From positions 1 through 35,413 of IMG/VR virus record IMGVR_UViG_3300045993_000598: a stretch of DNA of 35,413 bases. One strand, 5' to 3'. Position 1 is the first letter of the stretch. Every line of letters starts with the position of its first letter. Positions 24,333 through 30,119 of the stretch are shown in pieces. Below the pieces are notes generated by a model. That model was not told the origin of the DNA, searched no databases, and saw nothing but the letters and a program-made list of their open reading frames with translations. The translations under genes and the position numbers were made by a program. The stretch comes from a virus.

Positions 24333-24841
24333 TCTTTGCCCTTCGTCGCAGCTTCGTAGGCGGCTTCTTTCCATAAAACTCCCAGCTTAATTTGTCTTAT
24401 TAAGCCTTCACTAACTTTATGTTTTCTTGCAATAGCGCAATTATTTTCTTTTGAAGATCTAATTTCTTTTACTTTTGCTTTGTTTAATTTTGATTGCCCA
24501 TTTCTTTCGCCTAAGATTGGCTTTTTTAAACCTAATTTAAATGCGTGAATTTGATTTTGTCTTCTTGTTACATATTCTAAATTATCAAGTCTATTGTCAG
24601 ATTTAATTCCATTTTTATGATTAACATCAAGTTTTGATTCACCAAAAAATGCGAGCATAATTAGCCTGTGAACTCTATAGTTTTTATTATTTATAATTTT
24701 ACAAAAATATCCATTACCTTGTTTTGTGCCAAAAGAAGTCGCCTTAGGCCCAGAAACTCTACCGTAGTTTGATACTTTATACTTTTTGTTAAATGGTAAT
24801 TCTCGCCATTCCTCTCTCGGCGTTTGTTTCTTGCTGGTCAT
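24329..24841 (-). CDS. HNH homing endonuclease (NUMOD4-HNH)
   Basis: About 170 residues from the ATG coupled to the previous stop (an ATG two codons earlier also exists). Residues ~10-30 carry a NUMOD4 motif (EEWRELPFNKKYKVSNYGRV). The HNH core is VHRLIMLAFFG, then LDVNHKNGIKSDNRLDNLEY. The C-terminus has SKLNKAKVKEIR and a helix-turn-helix-like part (CAIARKHKVSEGLIRQIKLG) for DNA targeting. Free-standing homing endonucleases cut intron- or gene-less sites and spread themselves. It is lower in GC than its neighbours and closely resembles the gene at 33771. Both ends overlap neighbours by ATGA. Confidence 0.88.
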   Translation of the reverse strand: MTSKKQTPREEWRELPFNKKYKVSNYGRVSGPKATSFGTKQGNGYFCKIINNKNYRVHRLIMLAFFGESKLDVNHKNGIKSDNRLDNLEYVTRRQNQIHAFKLGLKKPILGERNGQSKLNKAKVKEIRSSKENNCAIARKHKVSEGLIRQIKLGVLWKEAAYEAATKGKE

Positions 24842-25053
24842 GCGCAAAAGCCTTTCAGAAACTCAGCATGAGATTTAATTGCTGTGCAAAGCTGTCTCAT
24901 CTCTCTCTGGGTCTGCTCATTTTCATTAAATATTTTAGCCTCAAGTGTCTCTGCCAAAGTGATGATTGACATCATTTCACGATAGACCACTTGCTTGATT
25001 GACTCTAGGTCGCGCCTTTGTGCTTCCATTCGTCCAGATAGTTCACTACTCAT
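24838..25053 (-). CDS. Small helical protein, unknown
   Basis: 71 residues, MSSELSGRMEAQRRDLESIK at the start and KSHAEFLKGFCA at the end. Predicted almost wholly helical. An AAGGGGGAG ribosome-binding site precedes the ATG, which makes it likely to be translated well. The stop overlaps the HNH start (ATGA). No motif recognised; part of the leftward early block. Confidence 0.6.
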   Translation of the reverse strand: MSSELSGRMEAQRRDLESIKQVVYREMMSIITLAETLEAKIFNENEQTQREMRQLCTAIKSHAEFLKGFCA

Positions 25054-25112
25054 AACTCCCCCTTGCCTTGCATCTTGCGAATTTCTGCGAGCAATTCATT
25101 AGCGCAAATCAT
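25050..25112 (-). CDS. Possible 20-residue peptide, or tail of the gene upstream
   Basis: Encodes MICANELLAEIRKMQGKGEL and overlaps the next start by ATGA. The frame is open back to the TGA at 25146-25148, the stop of the 25146-25382 gene, so the two pieces lie in the same frame separated by one stop. The stretch between (YNGAEWKNEGQ) also reads like protein. It may be a separate tiny gene or the cut-off end of a longer one. Confidence 0.35.
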   Translation of the reverse strand: MICANELLAEIRKMQGKGEL

Positions 25113-25145
25113 CTGTCCTTCATTCTTCCATTCTGCGCCGTTGTA

Positions 25146-25382
25146 TCATACGCCTTCATACCAATCATAACTACTTCGCTTTGTTTTATGCTCTAGTAAT
25201 TCTACCGCTTTACTAAGAGCTTCATTCTCTTGCTTTTTTGCTAGGGCATAGCCAGCAGAGAAAGCGACTAAGAAGTTGTGCTCATCAATTTCTTGGCTAT
25301 TGGCAGAAATATCAGCAATTCTATTAGACTCTTGCTCCCATGCTTTTTTGCACTCTGCTTTTATATGCCTACTGTTGTGCAT
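25146..25382 (-). CDS. Small phage protein, unknown
   Basis: 78 residues: MHNSRHIKAECKKAWEQESN, then HNFLVAFSAGYALAKKQENE, ending YDWYEGV. The middle 'F.AGY.LA' followed by a helix is seen in many short phage proteins of unknown role. Its start lies inside the end of the preceding gene (overlap of 22 bases). The TGA stop is followed in frame by further codons that look coding (see the 25050 entry), so the protein may be shortened by a nonsense change. Confidence 0.6.
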   Translation of the reverse strand: MHNSRHIKAECKKAWEQESNRIADISANSQEIDEHNFLVAFSAGYALAKKQENEALSKAVELLEHKTKRSSYDWYEGV

Positions 25383-25531
25383 TCCGCACTCTCCTCATCT
25401 TGCTGATGTACTGGACAATTTCTAGCGTTGATGTCTCCGCAAATGCATTCGACTTCATGCTCAAGCTCTTTGCAGACTTCATACAAGTACCACTCGCCTA
25501 GGTTTTTATTTTTCTCTGGGAGTTGGGCCAT
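25361..25531 (-). CDS. Small cysteine/histidine protein
   Basis: 56 residues if started at the ATG in TGATG of the previous stop (eight more codons are open upstream). Begins MAQLPEKNKNLGEWYLYEVC and contains CICGDINARNCPVHQ, a C-x-C-x8-C-x2-H set that could bind a metal ion. Tail is acidic (QQDEESAECTT). No family recognised. It is tightly packed between two overlapping genes. Confidence 0.55.
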   Translation of the reverse strand: MAQLPEKNKNLGEWYLYEVCKELEHEVECICGDINARNCPVHQQDEESAECTTVGI

Positions 25532-25716
25532 CACAAAACTCCAATCACTATCCACGAGTAATATTTTAAAAATTCTAGCGGATAAGCATAGAATGGATTT
25601 ATCCCTTCATACTCATCGTCGAGAATTGTTAACAATGGTAAGCCTATACTCTCATCTGATATTGCAAGAAAATTTGATTTCTCATGCCATAGTAGCTTTA
25701 CAACTGATGCCATCAC
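25531..25716 (-). CDS. Small protein, unknown
   Basis: 61 residues beginning MMASVVKLLWHEKSNFLAIS and ending YSWIVIGVL. The centre (LDDEYEGINPFYAYPLEFLK) is acidic and aromatic; the C-terminus is hydrophobic but too short for a clear membrane helix. Start is in TGATG at the end of the HNH gene; its own TGA overlaps the next ATG. Hypothetical, supported mostly by coupling. Confidence 0.5.
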   Translation of the reverse strand: MMASVVKLLWHEKSNFLAISDESIGLPLLTILDDEYEGINPFYAYPLEFLKYYSWIVIGVL

Positions 25717-26252
25717 TTAAACTCCTCTCGATTAGCAATTCGATCAATGATCACTTTATAATCTTCTGGATAATGCTTAAGCATTGCATTCATATAAGCA
25801 TCGCCAGCTTCGCGTTCAGTGACATAGTTTCCAAGAAAAACATATTTACCATTTATTTGTATTGCTGCTGTCCACTTCCTCGCAATTGCAAGCTTTCTAA
25901 TAATAGTGCCTGGTAACTTTCCGTCTTTATGCATCTTTCTGTTAAGCATATTTACACGACTTGATACTGATCTTAGATTTGCAATTCTATTGTCTGTTTT
26001 TATTCCATTTATGTGATCAATTTGATTTGATGGAAATTCCCCATAGTACATTGCCCACGCAAGTCTATGGGCATAAAAAACTTTTCCTAAAATATGAATC
26101 TGAATATATCCCTTTAAATTAATTCCACCTACTTTAGGACCATATTTTTCAATTCTTAACTTGTTTTTCCTTTTGAATATTCCACTTTTACTGTTGTATG
26201 AAAGATGTTTTTTTAATTCATCTATGTCACATTCTCTAGTTTTATTTTTCAT
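25713..26252 (-). CDS. HNH endonuclease with AP2-like DNA-binding domain
   Basis: 179 residues. HNH_3-type core: FYAHRLAWAMYYGEFPSNQI, then DHINGIKTDNRIANLRSV. The C-terminal part (ARKWTAAIQINGKYVFLGNY, then EREAGDAYMNAM) matches AP2/ERF-like DNA-binding domains found in phage homing endonucleases. It overlaps a small membrane protein gene at its start and ends in TGATG, so it sits without a gap in the operon. AT-rich compared with neighbours. A mobile, probably site-specific nuclease. Confidence 0.88.
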   Translation of the reverse strand: MKNKTRECDIDELKKHLSYNSKSGIFKRKNKLRIEKYGPKVGGINLKGYIQIHILGKVFYAHRLAWAMYYGEFPSNQIDHINGIKTDNRIANLRSVSSRVNMLNRKMHKDGKLPGTIIRKLAIARKWTAAIQINGKYVFLGNYVTEREAGDAYMNAMLKHYPEDYKVIIDRIANREEFK

Positions 26253-26370
26253 TTTTAATCCTTATAAAAGACTCAACTAAAAGCATAATTACCAGTAACC
26301 AAATCAGAGGATTTAGTGGGATCAATATCCAGGCTAGAAATGTGATTACATAATTTTGTAACTTAGCCAT
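26242..26370 (-). CDS. 42-residue membrane protein
   Basis: Encodes MAKLQNYVITFLAWILIPLN then PLIWLLVIMLLVESFIRIKN and EK. One long or two short hydrophobic helices around an LNP turn. Start overlaps the preceding gene (ATGGCTAA), and its end overlaps the HNH start by 11 bases. No ribosome-binding site beyond coupling. Function unknown; small inner-membrane proteins of this type are common in phage early regions. Confidence 0.55.
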   Translation of the reverse strand: MAKLQNYVITFLAWILIPLNPLIWLLVIMLLVESFIRIKNEK

Positions 26371-26515
26371 TCTTATCCTCTTTGCAGATCATCTCAATTT
26401 CTTCGAGGCGGCTTTTTAGAAGTGCGTTTTCTTTTTCGAGGGCGTGTATCTTTGCGTCTTTATCAGCAAATAGATTGTGAATCATCTCAATGATATTTAT
26501 TAACTTTTGATCCAT
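26363..26515 (-). CDS. 50-residue coiled-coil protein
   Basis: MDQKLINIIEMIHNLFADKD at the start, then KIHALEKENALLKSRLEEIE, a leucine-zipper-like stretch, then MICKEDKNG. A GGAGAA ribosome-binding site precedes the ATG by six bases. It follows the membrane coiled-coil gene by one base and overlaps the next by eight bases. Probably a dimerising small regulator or adaptor; no family recognised. Confidence 0.6.
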   Translation of the reverse strand: MDQKLINIIEMIHNLFADKDAKIHALEKENALLKSRLEEIEMICKEDKNG

Positions 26516-26516
26516 C

Positions 26517-26951
26517 TTAGTTCTCCAATGCTTTCATCTGCTTTTTAATTGTCTCGAAATTCTTATCTGTTGTTGCTGGCCTTAGTGGTGACTGTTCAAC
26601 GATGCTTACCTGCACAGATCTTGGGGCTGATAATATGCCATTCATATAAGTCTGATTCTTTGAGATCCGGCGCTGTGAGGCTTCGATCATTTCACAGCGT
26701 TTGTTGACCTCGTTGAAGTCCTCCTCGAAGTTTGATTGATAGCTCATCAGTGTTGTGCGAAGCCTATCGATCGTATCATTTGCCATACCAAGCCTGTGTG
26801 TGAGCTCGTCGATTGCCCTCTGTGACTCGCTGATTTTTAGGCGGTTGCTTTTTGAGTAATTGATCGCAGTTTCCCATCTGGCATTATCTCGCTTTACCCA
26901 AAGATAAGCTATCGCCACACACAGTAAAAATATAAGTCCATATTCGATCAT
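26517..26951 (-). CDS. Membrane-anchored coiled-coil protein
   Basis: 144 residues starting MIEYGLIFLLCVAIAYLWVK, a single N-terminal membrane helix. A long charged helix follows (about residues 20-100, with SESQRAIDELTHRLGMANDT) and a flexible tail. GAGGGG six bases before ATG 26951 favours this start. An ATG at 26972, inside a palindrome and with AGGA upstream, would add seven residues. Topology is like Rz or phage membrane tethers, but it is far from the lysis cassette. Role unknown. Confidence 0.6.
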   Translation of the reverse strand: MIEYGLIFLLCVAIAYLWVKRDNARWETAINYSKSNRLKISESQRAIDELTHRLGMANDTIDRLRTTLMSYQSNFEEDFNEVNKRCEMIEASQRRISKNQTYMNGILSAPRSVQVSIVEQSPLRPATTDKNFETIKKQMKALEN

Positions 26952-26967
26952 CGTATTCCCCTCTCGT

Positions 26968-26981
26968 TGCATAATTATGCA
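26968..26981. repeat. 14-bp perfect palindrome TGCATAATTATGCA, copy 2
   Basis: The same 14-mer as at 12438-12451. On the minus strand it contains the stop TAA of the 26975 gene and the ATG at 26972, with AGGA ten bases before that ATG. Both copies thus have the layout AGGA, palindrome, ATG. This could be a shared regulatory site or a coincidence. Confidence 0.8.
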
Positions 26982-27289
26982 GTCCTAAATTTAGTCACAA
27001 GCTTTGATACAAACTCAGAGCCTCGTCTTTGGTAGGCATCTGATCTGATCTTTCCGTAGATCTTGTTTGTTTTTGCCATGTACTGCAAATAAACATTATA
27101 GAAAATCTCATCCTGTAGAATCATTTTCCTATTGTCTGCATAGCACCAGCTCACTCCAACATTCTTTGCAGCGAAGGCGACACTGTGGCCATCTAATATC
27201 ATATCCATCATGATATTTGTTTTATCTCTGATAATGCGCTCTCGCTCATCCCTTGGTTCGATAAAGAATTTGTGCTCTAGTTGATTCAT
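26975..27289 (-). CDS. Helix-turn-helix-like small protein, unknown
   Basis: 104 residues, MNQLEHKFFIEPRDERERII at the start. A segment SVAFAAKNVGVSWCYADNRK (residues ~36-55) fits a helix-turn-helix, followed by a basic C-terminus (YGKIRSDAYQRRGSEFVSKL). Could bind DNA. Its start codon overlaps, by two bases, the start of the opposite-strand nuclease gene, which is an unusual head-to-head arrangement with no room for two promoters. Family not recognised. Confidence 0.6.
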   Translation of the reverse strand: MNQLEHKFFIEPRDERERIIRDKTNIMMDMILDGHSVAFAAKNVGVSWCYADNRKMILQDEIFYNVYLQYMAKTNKIYGKIRSDAYQRRGSEFVSKLVTKFRTA

Positions 27290-27800
27290 GAATGATAACT
27301 CCGGTGTTAAAAATGCAATGGCTAAGTTTTATGAGCGCCAGCTGGTTAAAGAGAGTGGCCCAAAAAGAACGAATGAAAAGCCAGAAAGAGACACAGAGCG
27401 AGAAGTAGTGGCATGGCTAAGAGCTCAAGGTTTATTCCATAAAATTGTCGAATCAAAGGCTGTGCTCTCTTCTCAGTACTCAGGCTATCGGCGCGGACAA
27501 GCAGACGCAGGATTTCCTGACCTTGTAGGCTTAACTCGGAAAGGGTTTTTTCTTGCCGTTGAGTTGAAAGCTCGTGGGCGGAGGTCCAATCTCTCAGATC
27601 AGCAACGTGAATTTCTAATATCTGTAATCGACTCGAAAGGGTTTGCCTGTGTGACCGACTCGGCTGATCATCTATCTGCTTTGTTTTTCGCATGGGAAGC
27701 GGCTCCAGTTGAAACTAGATCTGAATTATTACTGGCTGATTTACCAAAGCAGCGGGTGGCCAAAGATGATGGTCGCCCACTGTTTGATGATAATGATTAG
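27288..27800 (+). CDS. VRR-NUC domain nuclease
   Basis: 170 residues (140 or so conserved). PD-(D/E)xK active site visible as FPDLVGL (Asp78), then VELKARGRRS (Glu92, Lys94), then NLSDQQREFL. This is the virus-type replication-repair nuclease family, thought to act on branched or structured DNA. An upstream acidic pair (TEREV, 36-40) is also typical. An alternative ATG at 27318 avoids the start overlap; neither has a good ribosome-binding site. It is the only rightward gene in the leftward block: it overlaps one neighbour head-to-head (2 bp) and the other tail-to-tail (4 bp). Confidence 0.88.
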   Translation: MNDNSGVKNAMAKFYERQLVKESGPKRTNEKPERDTEREVVAWLRAQGLFHKIVESKAVLSSQYSGYRRGQADAGFPDLVGLTRKGFFLAVELKARGRRSNLSDQQREFLISVIDSKGFACVTDSADHLSALFFAWEAAPVETRSELLLADLPKQRVAKDDGRPLFDDND

Positions 27801-28216
27801 AATGGTAGGATCATTTTATTTGTGTAGACCTGAGCGTAGGTCTTGCTCGGATCTTTAGTGCCTGGCTTGTAAGTAAGATCAATCTCACACACATTGCCTC
27901 TCGCATTTGTGAGAGTGTCCAGTGGGTTTCCGTTGGTGCTATCGACACCAGCCATCTTACAGATCTGACCCTTGATAAAACTAAATGCTTTATCTGTGGT
28001 CTGCTCAGATAGTGTTGTATTCCACCAAGTTTTTCTGCCTGTGAACTCACCATCATCGACAGTGAATTCAACAGAGATCTTTGTGGCCTCTGGGAAAGCC
28101 TGCTCTTTGATTTCAATATCGCTGATCTTTGCCTTATAAGTGCCCTCTGGAAGTCGCTCCATTGGCTCTGATTTCATTGCCTCTACGTTTTCAAATCGGT
28201 TCATGTAGTTTGTCAT
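27797..28216 (-). CDS. DUF669-like single-stranded DNA-binding candidate
   Basis: 139 residues. LPEGTYKAKISDIEIKEQ, then ISVEFTVDDGEFTGRKTWWN, then FSFIKGQICKMAGVD and AQVYTNKMILPF match DUF669 family proteins. These lie beside Sak4-like ATPases in phages and are believed to bind single-stranded DNA. AAAGGA lies upstream of ATG 28216; ATG 28204 is an alternative. Here it is separated from the ATPase by an HNH gene. Its tail overlaps the VRR-NUC gene on the other strand by four bases. Confidence 0.78.
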   Translation of the reverse strand: MTNYMNRFENVEAMKSEPMERLPEGTYKAKISDIEIKEQAFPEATKISVEFTVDDGEFTGRKTWWNTTLSEQTTDKAFSFIKGQICKMAGVDSTNGNPLDTLTNARGNVCEIDLTYKPGTKDPSKTYAQVYTNKMILPF

Positions 28217-28218
28217 TT

Positions 28219-28716
28219 TTATTTTTCCTTTTTTTGTAATCTTATCTTTTTTGCTCGTTTATTTTCATATTTTCTTGTGCAAATTTTACATCTTCTTCTT
28301 GTTATAATTATCCCCTTCATGTCTCGTTCTGTTGTAAAATAACATCCATCTTTATTTTGTCTGTGCCCATTTTGGCAAAAATCTTTTCTTTTTGCTCCTG
28401 ATCTTTGTCTGCCTTTTTTGCACATATCATCTATATTGTCCTGCCTCGTGCCGACAAAAAGGTGATCTGGATTTATACAACATTGGTTATCACATTTATG
28501 CAAAACCCACTTTTTTTCTATGTTAAATCCAATCAATCTCATCATTGATCTGTGGCATGATTTATCTTTTGAATAATGCCACATTGATTTACCATATCCT
28601 TGGGCATTTTTATACCCAGTCCACTCAATGCATCCGTTTTTATTTTCCTTTGACCTTAAGAACATATAATCAATTAATGCATTTTTTGGAATTGTGTTGG
28701 CGTTCATTTTAGCCAT
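28219..28716 (-). CDS. HNH endonuclease with C-terminal zinc segment
   Basis: 165 residues. HNH_3-like core: CIEWTGYKNAQGYGKSMWHY, then WVLHKCDNQCCINPDHLFVG followed by TRQDNIDDMCKKGR. The C-terminus has FCQNGHRQNKDG and RRRCKICTRKYE, which look like a further zinc-binding unit. AT-rich, lysine-rich codon use unlike the flanking recombination genes. It starts in the last codons of the ATPase gene and ends just before the DUF669 gene. It appears to have been inserted between partner genes. Confidence 0.88.
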   Translation of the reverse strand: MAKMNANTIPKNALIDYMFLRSKENKNGCIEWTGYKNAQGYGKSMWHYSKDKSCHRSMMRLIGFNIEKKWVLHKCDNQCCINPDHLFVGTRQDNIDDMCKKGRQRSGAKRKDFCQNGHRQNKDGCYFTTERDMKGIIITRRRCKICTRKYENKRAKKIRLQKKEK

Positions 28717-29383
28717 TTATTATCTCAATAACTTTTTTTGCATCAAGCTCCATCACCTCTGGAAGCTTATTGCTTCTATCTCCGCACGCGATGACGTACT
28801 TATTCGGCTTTGTCCTGGCCATTCTCTTTCCCGCTGAGTTCACATAGCAGTATAGGATCAGGTCCATCATTCCTAGCACCGACTCCTCATATGATCTTCC
28901 CATGCTGGTAGCCATCGCAGTAAAGCTAGTAGCCTCTTGCTTAAACTCTCGCTCCTTCGCGTGAGTAATGATTGTTAGTCCCAACTTATTATCTGTGATC
29001 TTCTGGAGCTCACCTAGTAGCAATCTTTTTGTGGCTGTGTATCCGGCTCCGAAACCAATGTCTTTGATAAACTGCACCTTATTTCTTGCGCAGATCTCTG
29101 CCTCTGCAAAGTCGATTAACTTATCGATCACATCAACGCAGACTGTTTTAAAATTATGTTTTGTGGTCGTGAGGTCAGTCACCATCTTAGAAAAATCCTG
29201 CCATGATTTGATGTCTACTTTAAAAACCTCTAAGAAATTATGACCATCTTCAGTGGCAGCAAAGATGACGCTATCTCCAAGCTGACTAGCAAACGTGCTC
29301 TTTCCTACCTTGGCGTTCCCAACTAAACATACTCTGGTCGTAAGAAAGTCTTTCTTAATTGTCGTTTTAGTTGTTGGTAGCAT
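28709..29383 (-). CDS. Sak4-like RecA/AAA-type ATPase (recombinase)
   Basis: 224 residues. Walker A GNAKVGKST (22-30) and Walker B TVCVDVID (80-87) define a RecA-fold nucleotide-binding protein. Phage Sak4-type proteins carry out single-strand annealing together with an ssDNA-binding protein and exonuclease. Other fitting elements are FGAGYTATKRLLLGELQKIT and LTIITHAKEREFK (a Thr/His sensor strand). GGAGG precedes the ATG. Start overlaps the preceding gene by 17 bases. Together with YqaJ and DUF669 it makes a recombination module. Confidence 0.85.
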   Translation of the reverse strand: MLPTTKTTIKKDFLTTRVCLVGNAKVGKSTFASQLGDSVIFAATEDGHNFLEVFKVDIKSWQDFSKMVTDLTTTKHNFKTVCVDVIDKLIDFAEAEICARNKVQFIKDIGFGAGYTATKRLLLGELQKITDNKLGLTIITHAKEREFKQEATSFTAMATSMGRSYEESVLGMMDLILYCYVNSAGKRMARTKPNKYVIACGDRSNKLPEVMELDAKKVIEIING

Positions 29384-29582
29384 CTATCCTCCTGGATAAA
29401 ATATCAATTCGTTGTGATAGCATCTCTATAGTTTTTCCAGTGGAATCGTTAATAGTGCACTGGCTCTCAAAAAACTCAGCGAGTATTTTAATTGCCTCTG
29501 CGTGTGAGATCTGTGCTGGTATTGTTTTTGGCTTTCCATTTGCTATGGCTTCGTCAATATTAAATGAGTCGATTATTGGCAT
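29367..29582 (-). CDS. First gene of leftward block, unknown
   Basis: 71 residues: MPIIDSFNIDEAIANGKPKT, then SHAEAIKILAEFFESQCTIN and a helical end with MLSQRIDILSRRIDATNN. AAAGGA (minus strand, near 29595) lies upstream. It is the first gene of the leftward operon, next to the divergent spacer, and overlaps the ATPase start. No family; the C-terminal helix may oligomerise. Confidence 0.6.
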   Translation of the reverse strand: MPIIDSFNIDEAIANGKPKTIPAQISHAEAIKILAEFFESQCTINDSTGKTIEMLSQRIDILSRRIDATNN

Positions 29583-29776
29583 TTACATGAGTCCTTTGTG
29601 TGTTGCGTTTGTGTTGTTGTTTTGTGGCAAGATGACTTATTTGTCGACTAAATTATTGTGTTTCGTCGCGCTGGGCCGTGGCTTTTTTCGGTCGACTTAT
29701 TCTGGCTTTTGTTGGCAGATAGTGAAACCTAACAATTAAACAAGTCCTGAGACTGAAAATCCAGGCAGGAGATATT
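29583..29776. promoter_or_regulatory. Divergent spacer between leftward and rightward early blocks
   Basis: Genes diverge from this 194-bp stretch, so promoters for both are expected. It is G/T-rich on the plus strand. Two GTCGACT sites lie at 29643-29649 and 29691-29697, the second followed directly by TATT and the first preceded by GACTTATTT; they may be operators. No convincing -35/-10 pair for the main sigma factor was found on either strand. An AGGAGA ribosome-binding site at 29767-29772 serves the rightward gene. A longer open frame across it looks noncoding. Confidence 0.45.
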
Positions 29777-30103
29777 ATGGATAACTTTTTTTCAGAAGAG
29801 CCAAGCAGTAGTGTAGCCGAGTACATCAGAAGATCCGAAGCAAAAATAATGAAGCAAGAAAACTGGCCGTCTATTTTAATAAAGGCTGTCAGCGATCATT
29901 GGAGATATTTGATGGTATTGAGGTCTGGAGAAGAGATGGTATTTACAGATGCCAAGTACATTAATAAAGATTGGGTTGAAATTGAATTAGAACAAGATTC
30001 AGAAAAAACAAAATTATTTCATGACAAGCACTCTTTTTACACTGGTCGTGGCGTGGAAATACGTGTCTCTGAAATACAAATGCTTGTCGATCAAGATTCA
30101 TAA
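29777..30103 (+). CDS. Hypothetical protein ahead of primase-helicase
   Basis: 108 residues beginning MDNFFSEEPSSSVAEYIRRS. A compact alpha/beta part (LIKAVSDHWRYLMVLRSGEE, then YINKDWVEIELEQDSEKTKL) ends in VSEIQMLVDQDS. No motif recognised. An AGGAGA ribosome-binding site and a 16-base gap to the primase gene place it as first gene of the rightward replication operon, so it may be a replication accessory or regulator. Confidence 0.6.
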   Translation: MDNFFSEEPSSSVAEYIRRSEAKIMKQENWPSILIKAVSDHWRYLMVLRSGEEMVFTDAKYINKDWVEIELEQDSEKTKLFHDKHSFYTGRGVEIRVSEIQMLVDQDS

Positions 30104-30119
30104 TTAAATAGAGGCAAAA

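Noticed and set aside
28275-28308. TGTTATAAT promoter-like sequence inside the HNH gene
   Set aside because: The nearest -35-like TTGTGC is 22 bases away and no rightward gene follows; likely chance in AT-rich DNA.
29371-29739. 122-codon plus-strand frame across the divergent spacer
   Set aside because: Overlaps two supported minus-strand genes and has no ribosome-binding site; shadow frame.
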